A DNA stretch of 64,000 nt from Taenia hydatigena. Lineage: Eukaryota; Platyhelminthes; Cestoda; Cyclophyllidea; Taeniidae. The DNA lies in contig JADWOT020000001.1 in NCBI GenBank assembly GCA_036345935.2, positions 30,881,062-30,945,061 of the forward strand, given 5' to 3'. A program made the position numbers and the translations under genes. Below are positions 36,781-48,291 of this stretch, piece by piece (positions within the stretch are counted from its first letter, which is position 1; each line of letters opens with the position of its first letter). A model generated the notes under the pieces. It ran no database searches. It saw only the letters and a program-made list of their open reading frames with translations, and had not been told where the DNA came from.

Positions 36781-36856
36781 CTGAGAAATATGCGAAGTGA
36801 TGGCGAAGGCGAGATTCGCACCCATTACTGCAGCAGCTTCTTCTTCAGTGTCTATT
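36781..36856 (-). other. G1 upstream exon kept only in the mirror arm
   Basis: After a T-rich acceptor (GTGCTAG|) the frame reads IDTEEEAAAVMGANLAFAIT and SHISQ, ending exactly at CAG|GTAAGA. A 50-nt intron follows. The left arm has the same donor (27615/27616) but about 45 bases of this exon are deleted there, so its reading frame is lost. Confidence 0.45.
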
Positions 36857-38771
36857 CTAGCACGAAAACGGACATAAAAAATGCACAATAACATTTATAA
36901 GTATAGTGTATACTTATTAGCAAGAAAGTGATAATGATTAGTTGCCATATCCTTGGCAACGTTAGAGCTCCTCCCAACAAAATCTATCGTCATTAGAAAG
37001 CAAACAAATTACAAATCGCCGAAACAATCTTAACTTATCACTTTAAGTGCCATACAGCGAAATGTGTACGTGAGTAGACATCGTAGCTGGAAAACAAAGC
37101 GACCTAACAGCCATATTATGAGACTTTACTTTTACTTTACCAAAGTTACAAATCCCTTCATCAAATTGGACCCCATTCATCAAAACTCAATCATGCTAAA
37201 ATAACAAACTCCTTGAAAACAGCTAAAGCAATCGTACTCAAACCAAATAAGTGTTTTGCAGTAAAAAATTCAACGCGATTAGGCAGTGCAAATGGAAAAC
37301 AAAAAGTTGTGACAGCAACTGCAGCTATTTATGAGACGGTTGGTCTAACAACAAACTGATTGGTAAAGCAAAAGCATATATCTACACATATTTATAAAAT
37401 GGATGCTTAATCGCAAGAAACCACCAAGCAAGTAATTTCCAAGCACTTGGTAGGGTTTTGGCACCTCTCCACAAAATTATGCCTCATCACTCAAATTCAA
37501 ACGTCAGTGAAAATACAAACAACCTCACGAACCACAAAAACAGTAAAAACTTATATCCATACAGCGAAACATGCACGTGAGGAGACCTTGCAGTTGACAA
37601 GTAACCGTCAACAGTCATATTAAGAAGACTTTGCATCTACTCCAACAAATATGTGCGTAAAGAAAGCAAATCGACACTTAAAGTACCTCACAACAACTAA
37701 ATAACTAAAAACAACAAAGAGGTACTCAATGCCTACCGGGTTCCCGACTTTTGGCGGCGGATAAAGGCGCATTAACCCAAAATAATTATCCCCGAGAACG
37801 CGCACCACTTACGCAAGTCGCGCACAAACCTGACCAATCAGTTCAAAGCTCGTCCGGTAAAACAAACAACCTTAAGTTTTTATGTATCTTTGATAAGACC
37901 ATAATTACAACAAATACTAACAGTTTGGACTTTTGCGTATAATTTAGGTAGCAAACGTACCAATAACAATCTACAATTTGTGTCATTAAAATAAATGCGT
38001 AATGGTGATATTGTAATGTTTGTCAGCAAATCGTAAAAGTATTTCAAGTCACAGCAAGCCATGTCATTTTGTCAACTAGCTGTACACTCTTATTTACTTA
38101 AAGCATGTGTTTTGTAGCAAGGTTCATAGTCAAAGCGAATAGACGCGTTGCTCAATTGGAGCAATGGATTGACCTTACTCACGTGGTCTTGCAGGTGTCG
38201 TTCACCTTTACATAAGATGCGCATTTGTACGAAATCCTGCTTAAAATCTTGTTGGTTGGTGAGTTGTGAGCTACGTTTCCAGATGGCAATTTTTGGTTGC
38301 GATGTCCGCACATCCCACTACACGTAGGCGCAGTAACACAGTAGCTACCATCGTAATTGCTTCCTGATTTGAGCATCAACCACATTGACACTTTTATTGT
38401 TTAGTGGAGTGCTACCTGAGCGTCTGCTTCGTGTGGCAGCTCTCATGACATGACTGTTAATTGTCTGAATTTACCTGATCTGCCACTAACCCGAATGCAA
38501 TTGTGAAAACGGGTTCGATTCTGCTGGGATAGTTGATCATGATAAGGGTGGGAGCGCTCGACAATTTAACTGGATTACCTTTTGTGTCAGGAGACATGAG
38601 AAGGCTAAGAGAGTATGATGCATGTTTACTGAGCCACAGATAATGTTAGGGCTAAGAATCGCACCCGTAATCTCCCACTCTTGTGACTTTGTCAATGCGG
38701 TCCCTTCTCCCTCTCCTCCTCTTTCTTCTCCTTCTCCTCATAATCCCACTTCCAAGCCAGCTCCTTAGTGT

Positions 38772-38868
38772 GAGTTTCGAAGTGTCCCTTGAATTCAAAA
38801 GAAGGAAAATATCAGGGTAGGATGCATATATTTAACAGACAGTGGAAAATGAGTTGCTGGAACAGTTT
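38772..38868 (+). mobile_element. truncated LTR-like fragment
   Basis: It aligns with the first half of 40464-40660: GTTTCGAAGTGTCCCTTGAA, the phrase AAAAGAAGG, a TATATTTA stretch, ACAGACAGTGGAAAAT and GTTGCTGG. The second half and any target duplication are missing. It is the same family as the two full-length elements and more diverged. Confidence 0.6.
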
Positions 38869-39170
38869 TTACCGATGACTGCATCATCTCATACTTTATC
38901 GCTGACTTTTTATTCGTTCACTCCTCTTATTGCATTACCACTGGACATGATCCACGAAGACCCCTCAATTCTGCTTTTAGCTTTCTTATTATCCAGATCA
39001 CCCTCGAAGCCTAACACCACGACAGCACAGAAAAGCATGACTCGGAGTGGTATTTAGTTCTCTGCACCGCATGGCACTTAATGTGCTTCAATCTGTCTAC
39101 ATTAACTGCAGCTATTTGGTCGTCGACTCTCTCCTTGTCCAGATCGTTTACAAAGCCGCACTTTTCTCAG

Positions 39171-40101
39171 TCACTCGCGACCACTCTGGTACACTTATTG
39201 CACGCTGTCACGTGCATTTCAAATTGCCGTCTTCGATCCATCGATCGATGTGCTGTCAGGCGCATCGTCGCCAGTTTCATATTTCCGTGACTTACGCGCG
39301 ATGCTGTCGAAAGAAGGAGTGCTGTATGCCGTATTTCTGCTCACGTATGTGAGCTTTGCACTGCTCAATTTGAGCAGTGCGCTGAACCTACTCACATGGT
39401 CGTACCTGTGGGTAATTGTTAGTATCGCTGGAACCCTTGTCGACTGTAAGTGTGCCCATTTCGCTGATAAATCTGCTGCCTTGTAGATGTGACAAGGAGG
39501 GAAAGTGAGGCGGGAGAGCGCCACCAGCGCTCAGTTGGAGTTGAGGTGAGACCCTATGGGCGCCGCCACCGAAGGCTGCCACCAGCCTCAGTGGACCGGG
39601 AGACAACCACTTATGCAATCTCTTCTCTTCGTGACGAGGAGGTTGTACCGGCCACTGAGGCCGTGTGTCTAGGCACCGATCCAAGTGAGTCTCACTCCCT
39701 TCTCTCCCTCCTCCTCCTCCTCCTCCACCTCGTACTGGTCGAGCCACTTTGTAGGAGTTGCATAGCGGCTCTAGGTTAAGACTTACTTCATGCTGTTGTG
39801 CTCAATCACTTGTTTGGGCAGCTAGCAGTAGCATTAGCGTTATTTTCACTCGAAACCACTTAACTTGCAGGCTTTAGCCACATCGGCATAGTTTTGTTCC
39901 TTCTTTTAGCTGAGCGCTGGTGGCGGGAGTGGAATGCTCAACACCCCCGTAAGCTCTCCACACTCAAACATTTTCCTCTTCCTCATTTCGCATCCTCACC
40001 CTTCTCTTCTTCCATTGGTTATTTTAGGGCCAAAACACCAACCCGGAGTAAGAAGAGGACGCGCAGGAAGATGGCGCATCTTCTGCTGTTTAAATTGTTA
40101 G
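39171..40101 (+). pseudogene. mirror copy of the TM gene with in-frame stops
   Basis: T1 (39171-39445) follows CTTTTCTCAG and ends at GACT|GTAAGT. The 41-nt intron (39446-39486) has the same length as in the other arm. T2 (39487 on) is in phase and open to a TAA at 39777-39779, where the other copy has CAA. T3 (39871-39948) and T4 (40028-40101, ending GRWRIFCCLNC) are intact. Just upstream of T3 another CAA of the left copy is TAA here. If T2 splices at 39684 and T3 starts at 39871, both stops would be intronic and the copy could still work. T1 keeps GVLYAVFLLTYVSFALLNL and AHF... after the donor. Pseudogene is the likelier reading. Confidence 0.5.
39709..39728 (+). repeat. CTC trinucleotide tract
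   Basis: A pyrimidine run of CTC units lies just after a GTGAGT donor of T2. The mirror GAG run is at about 25005-25020. It may serve as a polypyrimidine tract, or encode poly-Leu if T2 is unspliced. Confidence 0.7.
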
Positions 40102-40463
40102 GGATCACTAACCTCGTTTTTTTCCCTTTCTCCCTATCCCTCTTTTCCACACCCCATAGCATGATTGTATCGTGCTAACAGAGTTATGTTGCAGCAATAC
40201 CTTCTTTTTGCCTTCTATGTGGGCAGGATGGGGTGGGTGGTAATGAGACGAGCATTAGTGGACTGGGTGAGTGGGTGGGTGTGAGAGGCGCCACCACTTT
40301 AAAATATTGATCAACGGTGTCAGTTCTAGTAAGAAATGAGTGAACAGGGTTGTCAGCGATGCAGCTTACCGACTATGCGACAGACATTCCGTAATATAGC
40401 AATTTAATGGGCATACACATTCCCGATGTGCTCTTTCCACCTCACATCTCGCATTACCTCTCC

Positions 40464-40660
40464 TGTAGCGTCCCGAGGCTTCCTCGAAGGCAAAAGAAGG
40501 CAGAACGCTAGGGTAGACTATATATATTTATATATATTCAACGGACAGAGGAAAATAGGTTGCTGGCATGGCCCGGATGCCAGTCCACGCAGCTAGAGCA
40601 GTATGGCCACCTCTGTGACCTTGGTTTGAAACCGGTAGTTCCAACAAACAATGTACTACA
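40464..40660. mobile_element. solo-LTR-like element, 197 bp
   Basis: It starts TGTAGCGTCCCGAGG and ends GTACTACA, so the termini are TGTAG...CTACA. A 5-bp duplication TCTCC flanks it (40459-40463 and 40661-40665). An AT-rich TATATATA stretch lies at about 40520-40540. There is no internal coding region. Length, ends and duplication size fit a solo long terminal repeat or a very short non-autonomous LTR element. The paralogous site at 24205 is empty. Confidence 0.75.
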
Positions 40661-40685
40661 TCTCCCTTCAGCATCGGCTTCCATG

Positions 40686-40977
40686 CTATTCTAATGCCTT
40701 ACACTCTGCATAAGATCGCCAAAATTGTGCAACGACAAACTGAACTAGAGTGGTTGGCCAGCTGTCGAATGAGCATGAACATGAAGGAATGGGTAAACAA
40801 TAGCGTACCGTTGCATAGCAATGGCCACGACGCACTATCTCTCGCAGGCAACGATTCGCAAGCGTAATCCCTCCCACATCGCAACATAACTGCTACGGTC
40901 CGAGAACGAATGCGAACAGGTCCGGTAATGGATGAGTAGACTCGTTCATAAAGTTGTTTCCAAGCCATCCTTTCCAC
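40686..40977 (-). other. open frames of the B module tail
   Basis: One frame reads MAWKQLYERVYSSITG and RTVAVMLRCGRDYACES. The overlapping downstream frame ends FVVAQFWRSYAECKALE. The copy at 63.43-63.72 kb has the same frames with TGA and TAG stops. The copy at 24.1 kb keeps only the tail. There is no known domain. These could be remnants of one gene together with 41226-41582. Confidence 0.3.
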
Positions 40978-41225
40978 CCTGCCGTGAGTAGCCAGGATAT
41001 GAGTTCACATCAGCGGGCCAATGCAAAATGTCAGATAATAATTGTGAGATCAAATAACTCACTTTTAGCAGTGCCACATTTTAGTAGCCAAAGCAGTTCT
41101 AAGTATGCACATCACAATCTCAGTTAAATATAAATTCGGGGCCAAAATATTTGCGCTAAAATATGTATTGTTGCATTTGTCATTATGCTTGGCATCGCTA
41201 ACCCACTAATTCCACCTCGCAAAAT

Positions 41226-41582
41226 TTAATGCGCGCAAATAATTGTACTAATTGTGCTTGTTAATGCGCTACTCTTATCACACAAATCACCCCTTGTTTT
41301 TAATTGTCGTTGCCATGACCACAATTGACGCTTCGCTCTAAGGTGACGACGCGGTGGTTTGACTGACATTTCTGCTGGCTCAACGTCTCCTCGTGCGGTG
41401 ATGGCGATTTCTGGCATTGAATCATTGTTATGGACGGACAAAAGGACTACCAAGTTCGAGTTTGTATTAATTGCTGTAGTGCTACCAGTTGAAGCATTTT
41501 GTTTAATAAGTTTACTTTTACACGTCCCAATTATGCTATTTGTTAGTGTGGATAGCTGCTGCAGATGGATTAACCTTAACAA
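41226..41582 (-). other. open frame shared by three B copies
   Basis: This 118-codon frame begins LRLIHLQQLSTLTNSIIGT and contains the DVEPAEMS and RRHLRAKRQLWSWQRQLK core found at 23774 and 62825. It is the longest run without interruption among the reversed copies. The family is unknown. Near identity in the core is at the DNA level, so protein constraint is not proven. Confidence 0.35.
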
Positions 41583-41606
41583 GTGTAGGTTGACTGGATG
41601 CAGTTG

Positions 41607-41790
41607 TCATGCAAGCATCACCGGTAATGTGAGTTGAGGAGAAAGAGATGGCGTTGCGAAGCTAGTTGCATCCTGGTCCACTGAGGCCGATGGCAGCTTC
41701 TGTTGATGGCGTCTGCACGGTCTCACCTCTACTCGAACTGAGCACTGGTGATGCTCCCTCGGATCACGTTCCTTTGTTACCAGACGTACG
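41607..41790 (-). pseudogene. TM-gene second-exon relic in B copy 2
   Basis: The minus strand reads LPSASVDQDATSFATPSLS and ends LPVMLA before TGA, the same end as at 62800. The first-exon part is missing because this B copy lacks the equivalent of 22420-23480. Confidence 0.5.
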
Positions 41791-44700
41791 AGGCGGCGTA
41801 ATTATTGGCCAAGTAGGGAGGAAGTGAAGCGAATGGCGGTTGTGCAATTGTAAATCATTGTCTGCGTCACATTTAACGCGAAGCGTCCTACTCAGATCAA
41901 ATCGAAAACGGTTTTGTCAATTGTAGTTTGGATGTGTTTTGCCTAACGTGAATAAAATCAGTTCCGGTGGTGCCCTCTTTCTGCGCTGTTAAAGAGTTTA
42001 TTAGGAATAAGCAGAGCTAGACCTAACCATGTTGATGGTGGGCGGAATTATTCCGACAGCTCATCCCAATCATGCGACTATCCTCTCAGAAAGGAAGAGG
42101 ACAATTTCTTTGCAATTTCTTTGCACTGATAGCCTGCATGCCAACGAGGGTGTCAGTAGGAGAGATCACATTTCGGCTACGTTGAAGGGTCCATACGAGG
42201 TGACCAGCAGGTAACCAAATGCTGTTAAGAGCGATCTCCTCGATTTTTCCTAACAATGCATCAACACACTCCTAAAGGCATGTGTTGTTCAGGCCTTGGT
42301 TCTCACTGCCATAATGGGACATAACCTCCTACCTTGAGATCAGAGTAGTACTGACCGCAGAGACGAGGATGAAAGAACTGTTGTAGAGGCTTAATCGGGC
42401 GTCTTTGGCACCTCTGGCTGCATCGGTCATGGTTACGAGCCAGATGCTAGTGTTGATGTTGACTGCGTTGGTGATAGGGGATTCTCGGACGTGGAGTATC
42501 GGTAGGAAATCAAATGCCTCTCCGCATCGTCGTTCGAAAGACAAGGGGTAGTGTCGTTGCTAGTTATGCTGTCGTCACATCGGCACTTGCTAATGCTGAT
42601 GGATCGTTGCCTGTTTCGGTATATCGGCAAAACTGAAGTAGGTGTGGTAGACTTAACCGTACACTTTGGCCAAAAGCATTTGATGGATGCACATCCTCAT
42701 GCACAAGCACCATTATTCACCTTCGAGCGATGAGTGTTTTCAGTCAAACGAGTTCAAACCTCATCACTCTACTTTATTTGTCATGTCGCCGATGAGATTT
42801 GTCCCCAACATGTTCTTCCTCTTTTCATTTTGAGAAAGACGAAAGCCAAAAAGGGGGAGACAAGCGCTAAACTTATTGCACACCTTTCCGAACGCGTCGG
42901 CATAATGCTGCCATTGTACCTGGCTATCGCACAGGGAGGAGCACACCGCTCCGTCTGGAAGCTATTCGTCCCTCAGTGTTTCGAATTGGGTTCACCTCGT
43001 TGTTCCTCTCTGCTACATAGTGTTCACCACCCATTCATTACTTTGTTGGATCCTTGTTGGGTCGTGCTATTGGCTGTGAAAGATGCAAATTTGTCGGTCT
43101 AATGAAGTTTGTCCCGTTCTACTAAGATCGATGCGCAATGATGGTAGCCCTCCGATGAGGTGTCCAGGAGATGGGGAGAGAGTGCTGTTGCAGCGATGGA
43201 TCGCTTCTAAAAATTTAGGTCTTTAGGGAATGGAACGAGGTCGGTTAATTTCCTTACAGCCGCTTGTTAAACACTCAAGTCATCCAAAGGCGAGCTACCA
43301 TTCCAATGATCAATGAAAAGCAGTCCGCAGCCCTACCTATCTTTACCGAACTGGCAGTCCAAGCTAACTGCAAACACCCTCAAAGGGCTCTTTTGCGTAT
43401 ATGCCCTTAGCGTCGCTAATTTTTGTTGATGACACCCCTGCCCCTTCCTTACCTTTGGCATATTTTCAAATAGGCAGGCTGTGCAAGCATTGCTCCTCTT
43501 GCGACTAAGCAATCATCATGCGGACGTCACATGCATGCGGTCTCGACCAACATTAATGGATAAGTAACCTCCAGGTAAAGCGATCTGTACCTTTGTGCAT
43601 AATTTGTGGCTGCAATGTCAATAGCGGTGTGCCAACATGTTCGTAAAGACCTGCACTAGGTTCAGCGTTCACCTCTCCTACTTAGCGTCTTTCAACTCTA
43701 ATGATGTGGTACTGCTCCTACCGTGGCGCAAATGTCTTGGGAGTGTTTGATTTCTTGCTCACCACAAGCCAAGTTAAGGCACCAATTGGCTGTACAATGA
43801 GGTTCTTTTTGGGATAGCTTACGCTTAGACGTGGTGACGTGGGGACCACGCAAGTTGTGACTGCAGTTGCAGAATGCTATTGCTGCAAAGCATCAATGCG
43901 TCTTGGCATTCTGTGCTTAATCTGCTGACTGGAAGCAGTTGAGGAGGAGTGGACGCTAACTGGGCAAACACAGACATCTCAATAGTCTTCTCTGAAGCAC
44001 AGCTGACGTCGCTCTCTGATTGATAGATACTAGAAGGTGATTTGGTTAATGCTGGACTAAAATAGAATGCGAGATAGGCAGCCGGCTGGCCCATTAAACG
44101 ATACACTGGCACTGCGACATGCTACTCATTAGTTAGTTAGTAGCTATGCGTTGTGTGCAAATGTGTCTCGGCCCACTAAATTTGCCTTTTATATGGATCG
44201 GTAACTGGTTAGTGCAGTTTGTTTGTGAGTCTTTGAGCTAGTAGCTCCGTGTTGAATGGCAATGTCCCCTGAACCACAAAATTTGTCTTTTATACGCTTG
44301 GTAACTTGTTGGTCTGGATCGTTTGTTAGTCAGTTATAGAGCCGTTAAGTAGATTGTTGGTCAGGGAAATTCCCTGCGGTAGAGGTTAGCAGTGCAGGGA
44401 ATTCTGAGGAGCGGCATTGTTATTTATGCTGATATTCGCTTCCATGAATGCCTCGAACGCAACAGTTAATCACATTATCCTCTTGTCACTATATCTCTCT
44501 TTCTCCGTAGATCAACGAGCATTTAAAGATCTAGCCTGCGTCATGAATCTAGCAGCAAGCGTGACTTATTTGACGTGTCGAGCTAATGATTTATTATCCG
44601 AAATCACTCCAAGGGTATTACATCGATATTAACTCTCTTGTATCACCCTTTATGAGCGTAAAATGAAGTCCTAATATGGTCAATGTTGCCCATTTTGGTG

Positions 44701-45129
44701 CACAAACATCACTTTTGTTGTTGTCTCTTGTACTTGCAGTCAGTTTATACGGCGTTTTGTACTGACTAGTGGACCAGCTACCCGATATTGGGTATGACGG
44801 TAGCTACACGTTAACTAGGTACAGACGACGTACGTTACTCCTTACTCGCTGACGATTTTACATTACCATTTGCCCGATTTGGCTTAAAAGGGGGTCAACA
44901 AAGCCTTTAAATCAACCTCTAGGATGAAGAGAAGGGGATTGTGGAGAGAAAGAGCTGTTTGAGGAATCGGCTTTTAACCACAAAAACAGCAAAAGCTTCA
45001 CTGAGGTCCTTCACAGCTCTGTTTGATTCTGGATCAGCGCCTTGGCTCAACAAAAATCATGTGCAGGGCAGAGGGACCATCAGAAAATGACGGCAATATA
45101 TTGGCGGATGAGGAGGAGAAGGGTGTGCA

Positions 45130-46400
45130 GGCCAATCATTAATTATCATTGCCATTTAGACGTGGCACATGTGTTGCAGAGCACAAGGTCTACCGTTTTC
45201 CTCATTTCATCCGAGCGAACAAGGAAATTCGCATTTATAATGCTGTGAGCATTGCCCTGACAGGCTAACTTAACAGGTCTTGCATCAACTCACCATAGCA
45301 ATTTGACTTTTTGGTCCTTCTCTGACCTGATTACATTATTCTTGGCCACGCTGGCTTACATAGGCAGTAAGGCTTACGCCACCCGCAAACGGAGTAGCTG
45401 GATTGTTATTTTGTTTACTTTCCTCTAATGGGTACATTGAAATGTGTGACAGACTTAACTTTCCCGAAACGGTAGAGTCAGAGCAGGCGGAGCGATTACC
45501 TTCCTGTCTCAAAAGGAAATGACAACAGTCCCATATGGAGAAGCGTGTTCGTCGAAGTGGTTGTGGTGGTGGCCGATCTGATCCGTTCTGATCAGCAGAG
45601 CTGCGCGTTTGCACGCATCTCTACCTCCTAGCAGCAGCACCTATCACCTGCCTAATCACAATGATTAATCAGAACAAAGACAAGGCAGCAAAACTGACAA
45701 CTGAGTCTCTAGTGATCAGACAGATTTAATTTTAAGTTGGCATGGAGCTCGCCACGCTTCACAGGTCTCATTGACGCCCCAACCAAGACGCCTAGAGGTA
45801 AATTTGACCAGAAGGCGCCAATAAGAGAGAAGTACCAGAAGAAGGGAGACTTTAACTTCTAGATTTAAGGCCTTCATAAGGCTGTATCACTTACAGCCTC
45901 ATGGTATAATTAGTAGTAAATAGCCAACAAACCAGTGCAGTCGCTTACCTCCTGGGTACTCTGAGCCAGCACAACCCTCATCACTCTGACTAGTTCATTG
46001 CATCACCAATAGAGTGCTCACTACTTGTTCGCATTCTACTCAATGCAAAGAAAACAAGGTAGCTTTATCTTTGCCTGAAATTTTTCTCTTCCAAATTAGA
46101 TCTATTTAATTAGAAAGTGGCTTCAGCGGGCTATCACGATGTGCACCTTTTGTCTTATTGCATGGCTGCCTTGTCACAAAACCTATCCAACCACGTATTG
46201 CTCACCCAAATTGCTAGCCTTTGGACCACTGCAAGAGGTCAGCTGACTTGTTCGAGTCTTCTCACGAATCACCTGAACCCTCCAGGACGAGCTGACAAGA
46301 GGCGCACGTTGAGTTTGATCTTGCAGGTTCAACTGACTGCAGGATCAAACCATCAAATGTATTAACTGAGGGCAAGAATCTGCTTTCACGTTGGGATTCA
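45130..46400 (+). repeat. D repeat copy 3
   Basis: It matches 7380-8230 and 11540-12480 in the same orientation, for example the stretch from the phrase GACTTTTTGGTCC onward and CAGCAGCACCTATCACCTG. Part of it (to 45957) is mirrored at 58308-58620 as part of IR3. Confidence 0.65.
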
Positions 46401-47329
46401 CTTGGATTGTTCCCTTGTCGTAGGAGAGATAATTGGATCCACTTCCATCTCACCTGCAGAGTTGCCAAAATTTATTTTGGGCCAGTTGGCATCAAGTTTC
46501 ATTGCTCTATACTTTAGCAGTTGTCAAGTCCATTCTCTAGTCTTTTGGCTTCGTGTTGGCACTTTACTTAACCAAGGAATGATGGCCGACCAAAGCTGTT
46601 GGTTAACTGATGGGCCATTCAGTCGTTCTACAGCTTGGACAATGACTATTCAAGTTCAAGTCTAGTTGACTCATTTGGTAGCAGATTGTGGAGGGTCAAA
46701 GGCACCTAATAAGTAGCCAATTGAGGTAGGTGATAAGCTATTCATTAACCAGACCGCAAAGCAGTCGATTTAGTGGGAGCCACAGTCGCATCAAATCGTC
46801 GTATCATCTTAAACATGACCAGCCATTCAAACTGTTGGTCTTCTTACTCATCCCAGAAATCAAAGACACAGTGGCATATTTGCTGATACCTTACCGTGCC
46901 AAGGGATTTGCCCCATCAGGGATTTCGAGTAATAAGATAGCAGCTTGGTCGAGTGAATGAGTCAGGTGGCAAGTTATTCAAAATCACGTGTGTGACAGCG
47001 TCAAATCACTAGATCTGGTCGAAAACATATGTTTTCTTCACAAAGTACCTACGCAAACATAAACAAAAGTCTCGAAGTCTCTGATTTAGTTCCAACCCAT
47101 GCTCAATTACCTTCACAAAACCCAATTGCAAACATACTGCTTTTTCGGTCCCCTGGCATACACATCCACCAAATCTGAGCCTACAAGCTGCAAGCATTCG
47201 TCTCATCATTAGGATCTTCGTCATCCTCACCAAGATATTACATTCATCGTATTATTAGCGACAGGGAATGACTCCTACAAACCTATCCACCCACTTTGAC
47301 GTCATTTTCTTAAAAGAAGAAGCTCAATG
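46401..47329. other. no gene supported
   Basis: A frame at 46402-46665 begins with the EIIGSTSISPAELP phrase shared with 15542, so it is repeat-derived. Frames at 46730-46960 (plus) and 47009-47233 (minus, FGGCVCQGTEKAVCLQLGF) have no splice support or family match. I see no other structure. Confidence 0.3.
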
Positions 47330-47600
47330 CAGGTAGGTGTCATTCACTTTTATTGGTAACATCATGAGTGGAGAAGGATGGTGAGGATTAACCACTGCAT
47401 CATTCATCAAGACTAGGTGAGAGGCGTTCGGCGAAGACGCATCTCGCTATTGAACCGTTGTCATCTGCCCTTGAGGGAGAAGGCTACTCACTAATCCAGC
47501 ATAACCCTCATCACTCTGCTCCATTCATTGCAGCACCTATGAAGAGCGCTCGCCGCCTGCACTCACTGAATGATTCGGATTGCTTGATAGCTAATGTGCA
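47330..47600. repeat. scrambled fragment of the E family
   Basis: Bases 47330-47400 match 52300-52375 directly, while 47460-47560 match 51810-51925 in reverse complement (shared GLU-rich frame phrase QHNPHHSA). The two halves are in opposite orientation, as expected from a piece of the E palindrome. Confidence 0.45.
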
Positions 47601-48291
47601 TGCTTTTAGTGTTCTTGGTATACTGATTCACTGGTTTACGAGGTCCAGATCAACCTCAAGCAACACACATTCAGTGGCACCTTCTTTTACTACAAAATGT
47701 CCTTCAGACATCGTAAATGCCAGAGTCTCGGGGAATGGCAGCTAAATGTCCGCTTCATCGTCACGAGATGGGATTAGTGGGTCATCTTCAAGCCTTTGAG
47801 CAAGTTGACCGTAATTGTATTAATAGAGTAGGATTTGTCATCTCTCTGTGTCACAGATGCCGTAGACGAAGCTCGAAACATATAAACAATTAAATTTTAC
47901 CTTAGTCAACTGCGTACTTGTGTACGGGAGTCTTTTTGATCACCTAGGAGTTGGTCTTCATTGTAGGGCATGAGATATCTCTAAGTCCGCCTCAGTTTTC
48001 GCTTGCAAATCAGCAAGTAACATCAGCTACTTAAATTACTCGTTAATAGCATGTACTATCCACAATTCAAACAGCACGCTTCCAGATACAGGTTTAAATA
48101 ATGTTTATAGCATTTGACATCCTATCAGAAAGCCGACCACATAAAGCTGCTGCCAACAAACGCTAAGCACAACCTCCTCGCAGAACCAAAGTCCACGGGC
48201 AGCACGCAGAGCAGAAAGGTCTAACTACCATCCACATTGTGCGCGTCCATCCACAGAATGGTTTGGGTCTAACTAATTAGCCACATTCAAC
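47601..48291. other. no gene supported
   Basis: Single-copy sequence with only short frames. I see no repeats shared with the rest of the window, no terminal repeats and no obvious promoter. Confidence 0.3.

Larger units (their letters stand above)
33637..36856 (-). pseudogene. truncated inverted copy of G1
   Basis: Matching exons in reverse order include GCLEEVVGSTLPSVQKTT, HECVTEWPRGHIEVNA, the 21-nt microexon, GDGEVTCDECVEW and the first exon at 36856-36781. The copy stops inside the DVLDIKEWGRDTTPPLD exon at the IR2 breakpoint, and the whole 3' half is missing. The Gly-rich loop near 34090 carries a frame-changing indel. The splice donor equivalent to 28964 is GCGAGG instead of GTAAGG, and the equivalent of 29006-29219 is shifted out of frame. 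Confidence 0.55.
33637..44640. repeat. IR2 right arm (contains B module copy 2)
   Basis: This is the reverse complement of 19470-30509. Compared with the left arm it lacks the equivalent of 22420-23480 (junction near 41840) and the block of left-arm sequence around 27740-27820. It carries the LTR-like insertion at 40464. Bases 41850-44640 show no gene beyond repeat-shared short frames. Confidence 0.85.
40406..45957. repeat. IR3 left arm
   Basis: It pairs in reverse complement with 58308-63999: 40660 with 63747, 44380 with 59560, 45957 with 58308. The pair is not closed in this window because the match is still running at base 63999. It overlaps the IR2 right arm from 40406 to 44640. Bases 44640-45130 hold no gene I can support. 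Confidence 0.8.

Noticed and set aside
40464..40660. Interpretation of the 197-bp element as a tRNA-derived SINE
   Set aside because: A GGTTTGAAACC stretch resembles a B box, but the TG...CA ends, 5-bp target duplication and absence of a poly-A tail fit an LTR better.
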